From Micromonospora sp. NBC_01813 (lineage in GTDB: Bacteria > Actinomycetota > Actinomycetes > Mycobacteriales > Micromonosporaceae), in contig NZ_CP109067.1 of the NCBI RefSeq assembly GCF_035917335.1, positions 4,029,001 to 4,093,000 on the forward strand: DNA of 64,000 bases, read 5' to 3'. Positions within the stretch are counted from its first letter, which is position 1, and every line of letters starts with the position of its first letter. Position numbers and translations under genes: made by a program. Shown here one piece after another: positions 34,401 through 46,412 of this stretch. The notes below the pieces were generated by a model that searched no databases, was not told the DNA's origin, and saw nothing but the letters and a program-made list of their open reading frames with translations.

Positions 34401-34464
34401 CGACGATCTTGCAGTTATCGACAGGATATGTCCAACTTGTCCATCGATAAGTGCAAGATCGTCG
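34401..34464. terminator. long inverted repeat between lacI and the alpha-glucosidase gene
   Basis: Arms 34401-34421 and 34444-34464 (CGACGATCTTGCAGTTATCG on the left) match at 20 of 21 positions across a 22-base loop. It follows the lacI stop by five bases and is probably its terminator; the arms also contain CTTGCA elements that could serve as operators. Confidence 0.55.
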
Positions 34465-34485
34465 CGATCTTGGAGTGACGAGGCT

Positions 34486-34499
34486 TCCTTGCGCAAGGA
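34486..34499. promoter_or_regulatory. LacI-type operator before the alpha-glucosidase gene
   Basis: TCCTTGCGCAAGGA is a perfect 14-bp palindrome, followed by GCTTGACTCTTGCAGG, about 80 bp upstream of the GTG start. It shares the TTGC/GCAA core with the malE-lacI region and is a likely MalR site. Confidence 0.6.
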
Positions 34500-34576
34500 T
34501 TGCTTGACTCTTGCAGGAGCGGGCAGGCATCCTCGACAGCGAGCCACCGCACCGCACTTCACAGGACGGGGAACCC

Positions 34577-36262
34577 GTGACGATCGATCCTGCCCAGGCC
34601 AACCCCCGCACCGCCCGGGACGACTGGTGGCGCACCGCCGCCGTCTACCAGGTGTACGTGCGCAGCTTCGCCGACTCCGACGGCGACGGCATCGGTGACC
34701 TGCAGGGCATCCGCAGCCGCCTGCCGTACCTGCGGGACCTCGGCGTCGACGCGCTCTGGCTGACGCCGTTCTACCGCTCCCCGATGGTCGACGGCGGCTA
34801 CGACGTCGCCGACTACCGCGAGGTCGACCCGATGTTCGGCGACCTCACCGACTTCGACGAGATGATCACCGACGCGCACGCGCTCGGCCTGCGGATCATC
34901 GTCGACATCGTGCCGAACCACACGTCCGACGTACACCCGTGGTTTGTCGCGGCGCTCGCCGCCGCGCCTGGGTCGGCGGAGCGCGACCGGTACATGTTCC
35001 GCGACGGCCGGGGTGCCGACGGCGCGGAGCCACCGAACGACTGGGAGTCGATCTTCGGCGGGCCGGCCTGGACCCGGCTGCCCGACGGCCAGTGGTACCT
35101 GCACCTGTTCGACCCGGCGCAACCCGACCTCAACTGGCGGCACCCCGAGGTCCGGGCCGAGTTCGAGCAGGTGCTGCGCTTCTGGCTCGATCGCGGCGTC
35201 GACGGGTTCCGGATCGACGTCGCCCACGGGATGATCAAAGCCGACGGGCTGCCGGACATCGGCTGGACCTCGGCCAGCGGCCGCCGCCAGATCGAACTGC
35301 TCGGCAAGGGCCGGCTGCCGTACTTCGACCAGGACGAAGTACACGATATCTACCGCGCCTGGCGGCCGATCCTGGACAGCTACCCAGGCGGGCGGATGGC
35401 GGTCGCCGAAGCGTGGGCGGAAACCCCGCAGCGGCTGGCCCGCTACATCGGCCCCGACGAGCTGCACCAGGCGTTCAACTTCGACTTTCTCGACGCCACC
35501 TGGTCGGCCGACTCGTTCCACAAGGTGATCGACAGCGCGCTCGCCGAAGCGACGATCGTCGGCGCGCCGACCACCTGGGTGCTGTCCAACCACGACAAAC
35601 AACGGCACGTCACCCGGTACGGCGACGGCGAAATCGGGCTGCGCCGGGCCCGCGCCGCCGCGCTGCTGATGTTCGCCCTGCCCGGCAGCACCTACCTCTA
35701 CCAAGGTGAGGAACTGGGCCTGCCCGAGGTGCTCGACCTGCCCGACCACTTGCGGCAGGACCCGGCGTTCAGCCGCACCGGGCGCAGCCGCGACGGCTGC
35801 CGGGTGCCGCTGCCGTGGAGCGGCGACGCCCCGCCGTACGGCTTCGGCCCAGCCGGCTCGGTCGAATCCTGGCTGCCGGCCCCGCTCGGCTGGGCGCCGC
35901 TTACCGCGCAGGCCCAGGCCGGCGACCCGGACTCGACGCTGGAGCTGTACCGGCGGGCCCTGGCGATCCGGGCCGAGCATCCGGCGCTGCGCGACGCCCC
36001 AGCCGGCGACGGCACCGGGCTGACCTGGTTGGAGACCGAGCCGGGCGTGCTGGCGTTCCAACGCGGTGCCGACACCGGATCCGCCGACACCGGATCCGGC
36101 GCTGACGCGGCCGGGCTGGTCTGTGTGGTCAACCTCAGCGGCGCGCCGGTCACCATCCCCGGGTACGGCGCCGTACTGATCGCCAGCGCTCCGGTGCCGA
36201 CCGGGCCGGACGGGGCAGCCGTTCTGCCAGTCGACGCCGCCGCCTGGTTCGCGTTGCGCTGA
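34577..36262 (+). CDS. alpha-glucosidase (GH13, oligo-1,6/maltase type)
   Basis: 561 residues. GH13 motifs: [34 protein letters not shown] (region I), [15 protein letters not shown] (nucleophile Asp), [11 protein letters not shown] (acid Glu) and [11 protein letters not shown] (third Asp). The [12 protein letters not shown] loop is common to oligo-1,6-glucosidases and alpha-glucosidases. It releases glucose from imported malto-oligosaccharides. GTG 34577 was chosen, with GGGGA upstream. It follows the LacI gene on the same strand with its own operator-like palindrome. Confidence 0.92.
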   Translation: MTIDPAQANPRTARDDWWRTAAVYQVYVRSFADSDGDGIGDLQGIRSRLPYLRDLGVDALWLTPFYRSPMVDGGYDVADYREVDPMFGDLTDFDEMITDAHALGLRIIVDIVPNHTSDVHPWFVAALAAAPGSAERDRYMFRDGRGADGAEPPNDWESIFGGPAWTRLPDGQWYLHLFDPAQPDLNWRHPEVRAEFEQVLRFWLDRGVDGFRIDVAHGMIKADGLPDIGWTSASGRRQIELLGKGRLPYFDQDEVHDIYRAWRPILDSYPGGRMAVAEAWAETPQRLARYIGPDELHQAFNFDFLDATWSADSFHKVIDSALAEATIVGAPTTWVLSNHDKQRHVTRYGDGEIGLRRARAAALLMFALPGSTYLYQGEELGLPEVLDLPDHLRQDPAFSRTGRSRDGCRVPLPWSGDAPPYGFGPAGSVESWLPAPLGWAPLTAQAQAGDPDSTLELYRRALAIRAEHPALRDAPAGDGTGLTWLETEPGVLAFQRGADTGSADTGSGADAAGLVCVVNLSGAPVTIPGYGAVLIASAPVPTGPDGAAVLPVDAAAWFALR

Positions 36263-36386
36263 TCGGGGTTTGCCTCGCCCCGGACTGGGGTAGACAGCCA
36301 GCAGAACCTGGTCGTCCGTCGAGCTGGTATCGCCGCCGGGCGGTTAGGCAGGTAGACCCCTTGTGGTGGGGGGCGAAGGTGGTGAC

Positions 36387-36420
36387 GGTGCCCCGGGACC
36401 AGAAATGGTCCCGGGGCACC
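36387..36420 (+). terminator. perfect 14-bp terminator hairpin
   Basis: GGTGCCCCGGGACC and GGTCCCGGGGCACC pair perfectly around the six-base loop AGAAAT, between the convergent alpha-glucosidase gene and the gene at 36465. It can act in both directions. Confidence 0.8.
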
Positions 36421-36464
36421 ACCGCGTCTGCGCTGACCTTCGGTCACGAGTGACGGCTGTGGGC

Positions 36465-36899
36465 TCAGCTCTGGGTCGTCAGCATGCTGGCGATGCGGGC
36501 CATGCCGGCGCGGACCTCGTCGGGCGACGGCGGCGGTGAAGGCTCGACGTGCCGCTCCTCCGGTTCGTCGTCGGCGCCGCCGCCGACCAGGTCGTCCAGG
36601 TCCCCGTAGTCGCCGGGGTCCTCGTCCCCGGCGGCCTGGGTGGCGGCCAGCTCGGCCCGGATCTCCTCGACGGTGACCAGGGTGAGCAGCGGTTCCACCA
36701 CGGCCATCAGTTCCTCGTCGGCGACGACCGTTTCGGCCAACGCGAGGGCGTGCGCCCGCTCGTACGGCCCGCACACCACCGGTTCCCAGTCCCCGTCCTG
36801 CTCGCCGAGCGGCCCGAAGGTGATGATCCACGGCATCGTGTGCGCCGGAGAGTCGTCCGGCAGCTCAAGCGTGACTAGTGCCCCCACGCGACCGATCAT
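36465..36899 (-). CDS. hypothetical acidic protein
   Basis: 144 residues: a compact N-terminal part (TMPWIITFGPLGEQDGDWEP, VVCGPYERAHALALAETVVA) and an acidic, disordered C-terminal half (DDLVGGGADDEPEERHVEPS). The style is common in Micromonosporaceae but no function is known to me. It overlaps the 3' end of the BrkB-like gene by about 35 bases; a GTG at 36887 is an alternative start. Confidence 0.65.
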   Translation of the reverse strand: MIGRVGALVTLELPDDSPAHTMPWIITFGPLGEQDGDWEPVVCGPYERAHALALAETVVADEELMAVVEPLLTLVTVEEIRAELAATQAAGDEDPGDYGDLDDLVGGGADDEPEERHVEPSPPPSPDEVRAGMARIASMLTTQS

Positions 36900-37881
36900 C
36901 GCGGCCCGACCCGGCCGGCTCGGTGCCTTTTGCGTTATTTACTCCTTCTGGCGCTGACCCGGGATCCTCGGCCGGCTGGACCGGCCCGACCGGCGGGGCG
37001 GACGCGACGCTGGGCCGTCGGCGCTTCATGATGTCGACGACCCGGCCGTGCCGGCTGGTCGCGGCCAGCGCCGCGCCGAACAGCAGCAACTGGTTGAGCA
37101 GGTACAGGTAGATCAGCAGACCGACCGCGCCGGCCACGACGGTGTACGCCGGATTGCGCTCGAACCGGCCGACGTAGAAGCGCCCAGCCGAGTTGAGCAC
37201 GGTGATCCCCAGCGCCACCACGATGATCGGGGTGACCAGCCGGCGGGCCGGCATGTGCAGCCGGGGCACCGCGACCAGCAACGCCGCCGCCAGCACCATG
37301 TTGATCACGATGCCGAGCAGCACGCTGGCGACGGCGGCGGCGACCGATTGCTCGCCGAGCACCCAACGCAGCAGCGACCGCAGCGCGTCCACCGCGCCGA
37401 CCGAGATGCCGAGCAGCAGAAACACCCCGACCAGTACGCCGAGGTCGACGGCCTGCCGGACACCGAAGTAGCCGGGTTGCTGGTTGAGCCGGTGGATGAG
37501 CCGCTGCGACGAGCGGATCGCCTCCACCCAGCCGATGCCGGTCAACGCGAGCAGCACCAGACCGGCCACCCCGACCCGGCCGCTGTTCTCCTGGATCTGG
37601 GTCAGGTCGAGAAACGGCAGGTTCTGCTGCAGGAAGTCGGCGACCGCCTCGCTGATCTCCTCGTTGCCTTCGATGATCGCGCCGAAGACCCAGTAGGCGA
37701 CCAGGCCGAGGGCGAAGACGGCGAAGAACCCGTAGTACGCGATCGCTGCGGCGAGCCGCCCACCGAACACCTCGTTGTACCGTTCGCCGGCCCGCCACAG
37801 GTGGTCGAAGCGCGCGGACCGTCGCCGGGCCCGGTCCAGCCCGCCGGTGACACCGGCGACGAGCCGGCCGAGAAGGTTCAC
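36865..37881 (-). CDS. YihY/BrkB-family inner membrane protein
   Basis: 338 residues with six membrane helices in the YihY pattern: FGGRLAAAIAYYGFFAVFAL at the start, GVAGLVLLALTGIGWVEAIR in the middle and NPAYTVVAGAVGLLIYLYLL near the end. A Pro/Gly-rich cytoplasmic tail follows. The family was once called ribonuclease BN by mistake and its function is unclear. It starts with GTG seven bases after the RNA-ligase-like gene, so the two share a transcript with trpS. Confidence 0.88.
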   Translation of the reverse strand: MNLLGRLVAGVTGGLDRARRRSARFDHLWRAGERYNEVFGGRLAAAIAYYGFFAVFALGLVAYWVFGAIIEGNEEISEAVADFLQQNLPFLDLTQIQENSGRVGVAGLVLLALTGIGWVEAIRSSQRLIHRLNQQPGYFGVRQAVDLGVLVGVFLLLGISVGAVDALRSLLRWVLGEQSVAAAVASVLLGIVINMVLAAALLVAVPRLHMPARRLVTPIIVVALGITVLNSAGRFYVGRFERNPAYTVVAGAVGLLIYLYLLNQLLLFGAALAATSRHGRVVDIMKRRRPSVASAPPVGPVQPAEDPGSAPEGVNNAKGTEPAGSGRDDRSRGGTSHA

Positions 37882-37888
37882 GCTGCCG

Positions 37889-38437
37889 TCAGCCGCCGAG
37901 CGGGAAGTCCCGGTAGGGACGCCAGCGCCCTTCGCCGTTGTGCGAGAAGAGGGTGAACGAGTCGACGTCGAACGCCGCCTCGAACCCGGCGAGGTCGTCG
38001 TAGACCTTGTCCAGCGCCTCGGTCGGTACGTCGTGGGCCACGGTGACGTGCGGGTGGTACGCGAACCGGCTCTCGCGTACCAACTGGTCGGCCTCGCCGA
38101 TCGCGGTGGCGAGCGACTCGCATTCGCTGATCCCGGCGGCCACCGCGACGAAGACCACGTCGGTGATCGGCCGGAACGTGCCGGTGCCGCGCAGGTGCAG
38201 CGGGTACGGCGGGTGGGCGGCGGCCACGGCGGCCAGGTGCGCCTCGACCAGCGGCAGGTGGGTCTCGGCGATGTTGGTCGGGCTGAGCAGGGTGATGTGC
38301 GCCGGCACGAACTCCGCCGCCGGGTCGCCGGCTTCGGCTCGGCGGCGGGTCAACTCCTCGCCCCACGGCTGCGGAACGTCGATGGCGACCCCGATCCGCA
38401 GCTGCCCCGGCTCCGGCGGCACACCGATGAGCGCCAC
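37889..38437 (-). CDS. 2H phosphoesterase / 2'-5' RNA ligase-like protein
   Basis: 182 residues with two HxT/S-type motifs of the 2H fold: PAHITLLSP near residue 45 and YHPHVTVAHD near 128. The family hydrolyses cyclic nucleotides or joins RNA ends in vitro; biological role here is unknown. It begins with GTG two bases after the trpS stop. Confidence 0.85.
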   Translation of the reverse strand: MALIGVPPEPGQLRIGVAIDVPQPWGEELTRRRAEAGDPAAEFVPAHITLLSPTNIAETHLPLVEAHLAAVAAAHPPYPLHLRGTGTFRPITDVVFVAVAAGISECESLATAIGEADQLVRESRFAYHPHVTVAHDVPTEALDKVYDDLAGFEAAFDVDSFTLFSHNGEGRWRPYRDFPLGG

Positions 38438-38439
38438 GG

Positions 38440-40602
<2,163 letters not shown>

Positions 40603-40606
<4 letters not shown>

Positions 40607-41796
40607 CCGGGGCCACCAACGGCGGGCCGGTCGGCCAGGTCGTCCGCCGCGCCGGTGACGGCTTCGAGCAGCGGTACGGCGGCCCGCCGGCCGGGGTCTG
40701 GGCCGCCCCCGGCCGGGTGAACCTGATCGGCGAACACACCGACTACAACGACGGCTTCGTGCTGCCGTTCGCCCTGCCACACCGCACCGTCGTCGCGGCC
40801 AGCACAGCCGCAGATGACAGCTGGACCGTCTGGTCGGAGCAGTCCGGCGAGCAGATCGTGATCAGTGCCGCCGACGTGGCCCGACCCGGGGCCGTCGACG
40901 GCTGGGGCGGCTACGTCGCCGGGGTGATCTGGGCGCTACGGGAAGCCGGCTTCGCCGTACCCGCCGCCCGGCTGGCGATCGCCTCCGACGTACCACTCGG
41001 GGCCGGTCTGTCGTCGTCGGCGGCGCTGGAGGCGGCGGTGCTGACCGCCCTGGTCGACCTCGGCGGCATCGGTACGGACCGGCTGCCGGTCGACCAGCGG
41101 CCGGTGCTCGCCCAGCGGGCCGAGAACGGCTACGTCGGCGTGCCGTCCGGGATCATGGACCAGTCGGCGTCGATCCGCTGCCGCGCCGGACACGCGCTGT
41201 TCCTGGACTGCCGCTCCCTGCAGGTGGAGCAGATCCCGTTCGACCTGGCCACCGCCGGGTTGGCGATCCTGGTCGTCGACAGCCAGGCCCCGCACCGGCA
41301 CGTCTCCGGCGAGTACGCCGCCCGCCGGGCCACCTGCGAGCAGGCGGCGGCGGTGCTCGGCGTGCCGGCGCTGCGCGACGTGCCGGTCGACGCGCTGCCG
41401 GCCGCGCTCAACCGGCTGCCCGACGACACGATGCGCCGCCGGGTCCGGCACATCGTCACCGAGAACCAGCGGGTGCTCGACACCGTCGCGCTGCTGCACA
41501 CCGGTCGGGTACGCGAGATCGGGCCGCTGCTGACCGCGTCGCACGCGTCGATGCGCGACGACTTCGAGATCACCGTGCCGGAGGTGGACGTCGCGGTCGG
41601 CGCGGCGCTCGGCGCCGGAGCGTACGGTGCCCGGATGACCGGCGGCGGCTTCGGTGGCTGCGTGTTGGCGCTGGTCGACGCGGATGCCGCCGGGCAGGTG
41701 GCGGCCGCGGTCGACAAGGCGTACGCCGACAATGGATTCACCGCGCCGGTGTGCTTCACCGCCCTGCCCTGTGCTGGAGCCGAGCGGATCCACTAA
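40603..41796 (+). CDS. galK: galactokinase
   Basis: 397 residues of the GHMP kinase family. The galactokinase signature is GRVNLIGEHTDYNDGFVLPF, the ATP-binding loop PLGAGLSSSAALEAAVL and the C-terminal motif GARMTGGGFGGCVLALVD. It phosphorylates galactose at C1. ATG 40603 overlaps the galE stop. No galT is visible next to it. Confidence 0.95.
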
Positions 41797-41838
41797 CCTC
41801 GCCGGGACACAATAGACCCGTGGTGGTGGAGGATGCCC

Positions 41839-42390
41839 GTGACACAGGCGATGACCGACCGGCCGCCGGAGATCATTCCGTACCTGGTCCGGGTCGAGGG
41901 ACGCAGATTCCTGGCCGTTGCCGGCGGGGTGGCGGCCGCCGGCTGGTTACTGACCGGCGGGCTACTCGCCGAGGTCGGCTACCTGGTCGCCCAGGAACTC
42001 GACGCTAGTCGATTGCTGACGCTGACGCTGGTCGGCCTGCCGGCGCTGGTCCTCGGTGGGCTGCTCACGGCCGTGGTCGCCCTGTGGCACGGCCGGTTCA
42101 TCGGTCGCGGCCCGGTGCTGGCCGCCGACCGGACCGGGGTCTGGGTGGCCAACGGCAGCTTCCGGGCCAACCCGGTCTGGCTGCCCTGGGAGGCGGTCTC
42201 CGGGGTGCTGGTCCGCCGCAGCTGGCTGGAGGACCTGATCTTCATCGACGCGCAGACGCCGCATCCGGCGGTGCCGCCCGGTGCCCGGCTGATGGTGCCG
42301 ACGATGCTGCTGGACCGCCGCAGCGGCGAGATCGTCACCGCGCTGAGCGCGCTGGCCGCCGGCCGCGCACCCGTCTACGGACGCTGGTGA
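41839..42390 (+). CDS. hypothetical membrane protein
   Basis: 183 residues with two membrane helices (FLAVAGGVAAAGWLLTGGLL and LLTLTLVGLPALVLGGLLTA), followed by a PH-like soluble part (RTGVWVANGSFRANPVWLPW, EAVSGVLVRRSWLEDLIFID). GTG 41839 was preferred because GGAGG sits six bases upstream; ATG 41833 directly abuts it. Function unknown. Confidence 0.7.
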   Translation: MTQAMTDRPPEIIPYLVRVEGRRFLAVAGGVAAAGWLLTGGLLAEVGYLVAQELDASRLLTLTLVGLPALVLGGLLTAVVALWHGRFIGRGPVLAADRTGVWVANGSFRANPVWLPWEAVSGVLVRRSWLEDLIFIDAQTPHPAVPPGARLMVPTMLLDRRSGEIVTALSALAAGRAPVYGRW

Positions 42391-42415
42391 GGCGGCTCGG
42401 GACGCCGGTGACAGT

Positions 42416-42449
42416 GTGCCGGGCCCGCCGATTCGGCCGGGCCCGGCAC
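42416..42449. terminator. GC-rich bidirectional terminator
   Basis: GTGCCGGGCCCG (42416-42427) pairs with CGGGCCCGGCAC (42438-42449); the loop can form a further CCG/CGG stem. It lies between convergent genes. Confidence 0.75.
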
Positions 42450-42468
42450 CCGATCAGTCGAGAACTGG

Positions 42469-43767
42469 TCAGCCGGCTTCGATGATCATGCCGGCGGCGG
42501 CCGTCCGGTTGGTCGACTCGTCGACCAGGATGAATCCGCCGGTGGTGCGGTTACGCCGGTACTCGTCGGTCAGCAACGGCACCGTGGTCCGGAACTTCAC
42601 CCGGCCGATGTCGTTGAGGCCGAGCTGGCCGGCCGACTCGTCACGGTGCAGGGTGTTGACGTCCAGCAGGTACTGCACGCTGCGGACCACCGCCCGGGCG
42701 GTACGGGTGGTGTGCTTGATCGAGTACTTGGCACCGACCTGCAGCGGCCGTGTCTCGTCCATCCAGCAGATCATCGCCTCGATGTCCTGGGCCGGGGTGG
42801 GCGCGTTGTGCGGCCGGCAGATCAGGTCGCCACGGGAGATGTCCAGCTCGTCGGTGAGCCGGACCGTCACCGACATCGGCGGGAACGCCTCGGCGACCGG
42901 CCCGTCGGCGGTCTCGATGCTGGCGATCGTGCTGGTCAGCCCGGACGGCAACACCATGATCTCGTCGCCGGGCTTGAGCACGCCGGAGGCGACCTGCCCG
43001 GCGTAGCCGCGGTAGTCGGTGACCACGGTCGACTGCGGGCGGATCACGTACTGCACCGGGAACCGCACGTCGACCAGGTTGCGGTCGGAGGCGATGTGTA
43101 CGTGCTCCAGGTGGTGCAGCAGCGACGGGCCTTCGTACCACGGGGTCTTCTCCGACCGGGTGGCGATGTTGTCGCCGTTGAGCGCGGAGATCGGGATCAC
43201 CGACAGGTCGGGCGCCTCCAGCTTGGCGGCGAACGTGGTGAACTCGTCGGCGATCGACTCGAACACCGACTGGTCCCAGTCGACCAGGTCCATCTTGTTG
43301 ACGCAGAGCACCAGGTGCGGCACCCGCAGCAGCGAGCAGAGAAACGCGTGCCGGCGGGACTGCTCGACCAGACCCTTGCGGGCGTCGACCAGGATCAGCG
43401 CCAGATCCGCCGTGGAGGCCCCGGTGACCATGTTGCGGGTGTACTGGATGTGCCCGGGGGTGTCGGCGATGATGAACTTGCGCCGGGGGGTGGCGAAGTA
43501 GCGGTACGCCACGTCGATGGTGATGCCCTGCTCCCGCTCGGCCCGCAGTCCGTCGGTGAGCAGCGCCAGGTTGGTGTACTCGTCACCCCGGGCCGCGCTG
43601 ACCGCCTCGACCGCTTCCAGCTGGTCGGTGAAGAGCGACTTGGTGTCGTAGAGCAGCCGGCCGATCAGGGTCGACTTGCCGTCGTCGACACTGCCGGCGG
43701 TGGCGAACCGCAGCAGGTCCATAGCCCGGGCAGCAGGGGCGTCAGTGGTCTCAGCCGTCACCGTCAT
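42469..43767 (-). CDS. cysN: sulfate adenylyltransferase subunit 1 (GTPase)
   Basis: 432 residues. EF-Tu-like GTPase motifs: GSVDDGKSTLIGRLLYDTKS (P-loop), ADTPGHIQYTRNMVTGASTA (switch II) and CVNKMDLVDW (NKxD). There is no C-terminal APS kinase (CysC) domain. CysN drives the reaction of CysD that makes adenosine phosphosulfate from sulfate and ATP. Its ATG shares a base with the cysD stop. Confidence 0.95.
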   Translation of the reverse strand: MTVTAETTDAPAARAMDLLRFATAGSVDDGKSTLIGRLLYDTKSLFTDQLEAVEAVSAARGDEYTNLALLTDGLRAEREQGITIDVAYRYFATPRRKFIIADTPGHIQYTRNMVTGASTADLALILVDARKGLVEQSRRHAFLCSLLRVPHLVLCVNKMDLVDWDQSVFESIADEFTTFAAKLEAPDLSVIPISALNGDNIATRSEKTPWYEGPSLLHHLEHVHIASDRNLVDVRFPVQYVIRPQSTVVTDYRGYAGQVASGVLKPGDEIMVLPSGLTSTIASIETADGPVAEAFPPMSVTVRLTDELDISRGDLICRPHNAPTPAQDIEAMICWMDETRPLQVGAKYSIKHTTRTARAVVRSVQYLLDVNTLHRDESAGQLGLNDIGRVKFRTTVPLLTDEYRRNRTTGGFILVDESTNRTAAAGMIIEAG

Positions 43768-44678
43768 CAGAAGTAGCCCTCCCGCTTGCGGTCCTCCATG
43801 GCGGCCTCGCTGACCCGGTCGTCGCCGCGGGTCGCCCCGCGCTCGGTGATCCGGGTGGCGGCGACCTCGTCGATCACCTTGTCGACGGTGTCAGCCGGGG
43901 AGCTGACCGCCGCCGTGCAGGAGGCGTCCCCGACGGTGCGGTAACGCACCTGGGCGATGAACGGTGTCTCGCCGGAGCGGGGGGTGATGAACTCGTTCAC
44001 GGCGTACAGCATGCCGTCGCGTTCGATCACCTCGCGCTCGTGGGCGAAGTAGATCGACGGCAGCGCGATCTGCTCGCGGGCGATGTAGTGCCAGACGTCC
44101 AGCTCGGTCCAGTTGGACAGCGGGAAGATCCGGATCGATTCGCCCGGGTGGTGCCGGCCGTTGTACAGCGACCACAGCTCCGGCCGCTGGTTCTTCGGAT
44201 CCCACTGGCCGAACTCGTCGCGGAACGAGAAGACCCGCTCCTTGGCCCGGGCCTTCTCCTCGTCCCGGCGGGCACCGCCGAACAGGGCGTCGAACCGGTA
44301 CTTCTCGACCGCGGCCAACAGCACCGGAGTCTGGATCCGGTTACGCATGCCGTCGGGCGACTCGTGCACCGTGCCCGACTCGATTGCCTCCTGCACGCTG
44401 GCGACGACCAACTGCAGGCCGAGCTCGTCGACCCGGCGGTCGCGGTAGTCGAGCACCTCGGGGAAGTTGTGCCCGGTGTCGACGTGCATCACCGGGAACG
44501 GGATCCGGGCCGGAGCGAACGCCTTCTGCGCCAGGCGCAGCATCACGATCGAGTCCTTGCCGCCGGAGAAGAGCAGCACCGGGCGCTCCAGCTCGGCGAC
44601 GACCTCGCGCATGACGAAGATGCTCTCCGACTCCAGCGCGTCGAGATGGGAGACGCGGTAGGCGGTGGTGGCACTCAT
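43767..44678 (-). CDS. cysD: sulfate adenylyltransferase subunit 2
   Basis: 303 residues. PP-loop-type PVLLFSGGKDSIVMLRLAQK, HVDTGHNFPEVLDYRD, FGGARRDEEKARAKERVFSF and WTELDVWHYIAREQI are CysD signatures; the C-terminus ends DRKREGYF as usual. It forms adenosine phosphosulfate together with CysN. First gene of the cysDN operon; cysQ lies 87 bp upstream on the same strand. Confidence 0.95.
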   Translation of the reverse strand: MSATTAYRVSHLDALESESIFVMREVVAELERPVLLFSGGKDSIVMLRLAQKAFAPARIPFPVMHVDTGHNFPEVLDYRDRRVDELGLQLVVASVQEAIESGTVHESPDGMRNRIQTPVLLAAVEKYRFDALFGGARRDEEKARAKERVFSFRDEFGQWDPKNQRPELWSLYNGRHHPGESIRIFPLSNWTELDVWHYIAREQIALPSIYFAHEREVIERDGMLYAVNEFITPRSGETPFIAQVRYRTVGDASCTAAVSSPADTVDKVIDEVAATRITERGATRGDDRVSEAAMEDRKREGYF

Positions 44679-44765
44679 CGCGCCCACCTCCGGTCGTGGT
44701 GGGCGGTCCAAGGCTTGGTCATCCGAATACCAGACCTTTCCGGTTGGCAAGCTGGAGATCAGAGG

Positions 44766-45605
44766 TCAGGATACCTGCAGATGCCGCCGCAACGCTGCGA
44801 GCAGTTTGCTGGCAAGATCCCGTCGACATACCACCAGATCTGGCAGCCGCGGGTTGGCCTCGTTGTATTGCAGCGCGGATCCGTCGATCCGGGAAGCGTG
44901 CAGCCCGGTGGCGGTCGCCACGGCCACCGGTGCGGCCGAGTCCCACTCGTACTGGCCGCCGGCGTGCACGTAGGCGTCGGCGTCCCCGGCGATCACCGCG
45001 GCGATCTTGGCGCCGGCCGAGCCCATCGGCACCAGCTCGGCGCCGATCTCTTCGGCCAACGCGGTGACGAACGCCGGGGGGCGGCTGCGGCTGGCGGCCA
45101 GCCGGATGGCACCGCCGCTGGTCCCGGGGGTCGGCATCGGCGGGTACGGCGGCGGATACTCGGTGCTGATCGTGCGGTGCTGGGCGGGCAGCCCGACCGC
45201 GCCGGCGACGAGGCGGTGCGGGGTGGAGCCCTGCCGGGACCAGAGCGCCACGTGCACGGCCCAGTCGGAGCGGCCCTCCTCGGAGAACTCCCGGGTGCCG
45301 TCGAGCGGGTCGATGATCCACACCCGGTCGGCGGTGAGCCGCGACGGTCCCGCGGTCGCGGCGGCATTGTCCGGGTCGGGCAGCGCCTGGCGGGAGCCGT
45401 CGTCCTCCTCGGAGAGCACCGCGTCCGCCGGGCGCCAGCGGGCCAACTCGGTACGGAGCAGATCGTGGGCGACCTTGTCACCGGCTGTCTTCAGTGCGGT
45501 CGGGTCGGCGTACCCCAGCTCCTCGCGGACCTGGAGCAACGACTCGCCGGCACGGCCGGCGAGCCATCGGGCGAATGCGGCGTCGGTTACCGGCGGCGTG
45601 CTCAT
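44766..45605 (-). CDS. cysQ: 3'(2'),5'-bisphosphate nucleotidase CysQ-like
   Basis: 279 residues of the inositol-monophosphatase fold. The metal site motif is VWIIDPLDGTREFSEEGRSD, and the second signature is AYVHAGGQYEWDSAAPVAVA. CysQ removes the PAP by-product of sulfate activation, which fits the cysDN genes just downstream. The ATG has AGAGGAG seven bases upstream. Confidence 0.9.
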   Translation of the reverse strand: MSTPPVTDAAFARWLAGRAGESLLQVREELGYADPTALKTAGDKVAHDLLRTELARWRPADAVLSEEDDGSRQALPDPDNAAATAGPSRLTADRVWIIDPLDGTREFSEEGRSDWAVHVALWSRQGSTPHRLVAGAVGLPAQHRTISTEYPPPYPPMPTPGTSGGAIRLAASRSRPPAFVTALAEEIGAELVPMGSAGAKIAAVIAGDADAYVHAGGQYEWDSAAPVAVATATGLHASRIDGSALQYNEANPRLPDLVVCRRDLASKLLAALRRHLQVS

Positions 45606-45716
45606 CTGGCTCCTCTTCTGCCTGCCCGGCGACGCCGGGCTCTCCCCCGAAGTCCACGGACAGGGTCCTGCCCGGTTCACGATCCAGCTGTCCCAGTTGT
45701 AACGACACAGCCGAGT

Positions 45717-46304
45717 TCAGGTGCTGTGGTATTGGTTCTGGGTCCACTCGAGCCCTCGAACGACCAGCGCTTCCACGAGGTCAGCGGCTTGATCGACGAG
45801 AAACTCGAGTTCCTTACGTTCAGTTGTCGAGAAATCTGACAAAACGTAGTCGGCCGGATCCTGTCGTCCGGGCGGTCGCCCGATGCCGAACCTGACCCGC
45901 AGGTAGTCCTTGCCGCCCAGTGACCTCGACATGGACCGCAGACCGTTGTGGCCACCTTCGCCGCCGCCCTGCTTCACCCGCAGCCGACCGTAGTCGATAT
46001 CGAGCTCGTCGTGAACCGCGACGATCCGCTCGATCGGAATCTTGTAGAACTGCGCCAGCGAGGCCACCGGGCCGCCGGACAGGTTCATGAAGGTCAGCGG
46101 TTTGGCGAGCACCAGTTTCGGCCCCCCCGGGCCGAGGTGCCCCTCGGCGGTTTCCGCCGCCGCCCGCCGATGCCGACTCAGCCGGGCACCCACCCGACCG
46201 GCGAGCAGCTCCGCGACCATGAAGCCGACGTTGTGCCGGTTCCGGGCGTACTCCTTGCCGGGGTTACCGAGCCCGACCACCAGCCACGGTGTCGTTTCCA
46301 CCAC
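45717..46304 (-). CDS. pth: peptidyl-tRNA hydrolase
   Basis: 195 residues. [20 protein letters not shown] contains the catalytic His and the N-terminal signature; [13 protein letters not shown] and [13 protein letters not shown] follow as in bacterial Pth. It recycles peptidyl-tRNA. Start is GTG 46304, close behind AGGAGG. It lies downstream of rplY, with a hairpin between. Confidence 0.95.
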   Translation of the reverse strand: MVETTPWLVVGLGNPGKEYARNRHNVGFMVAELLAGRVGARLSRHRRAAAETAEGHLGPGGPKLVLAKPLTFMNLSGGPVASLAQFYKIPIERIVAVHDELDIDYGRLRVKQGGGEGGHNGLRSMSRSLGGKDYLRVRFGIGRPPGRQDPADYVLSDFSTTERKELEFLVDQAADLVEALVVRGLEWTQNQYHST

Positions 46305-46369
46305 ACCTCCTGGAACGGATCAAGGCGTCACCGCGCTGGCAGGGCCAGGTGCGGGACGCCCGGATCGCC

Positions 46370-46399
46370 AGGGCCGGTGGCGTGCATGGCACCGGCCCT
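46370..46399 (-). terminator. hairpin between rplY and pth
   Basis: AGGGCCGGTG (46370-46379) and CACCGGCCCT (46390-46399) form a perfect 10-bp stem with a ten-base loop, just after the rplY stop. It may partly terminate or process the transcript. Confidence 0.6.
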
Positions 46400-46412
46400 T
46401 GGACGCGGCAGG

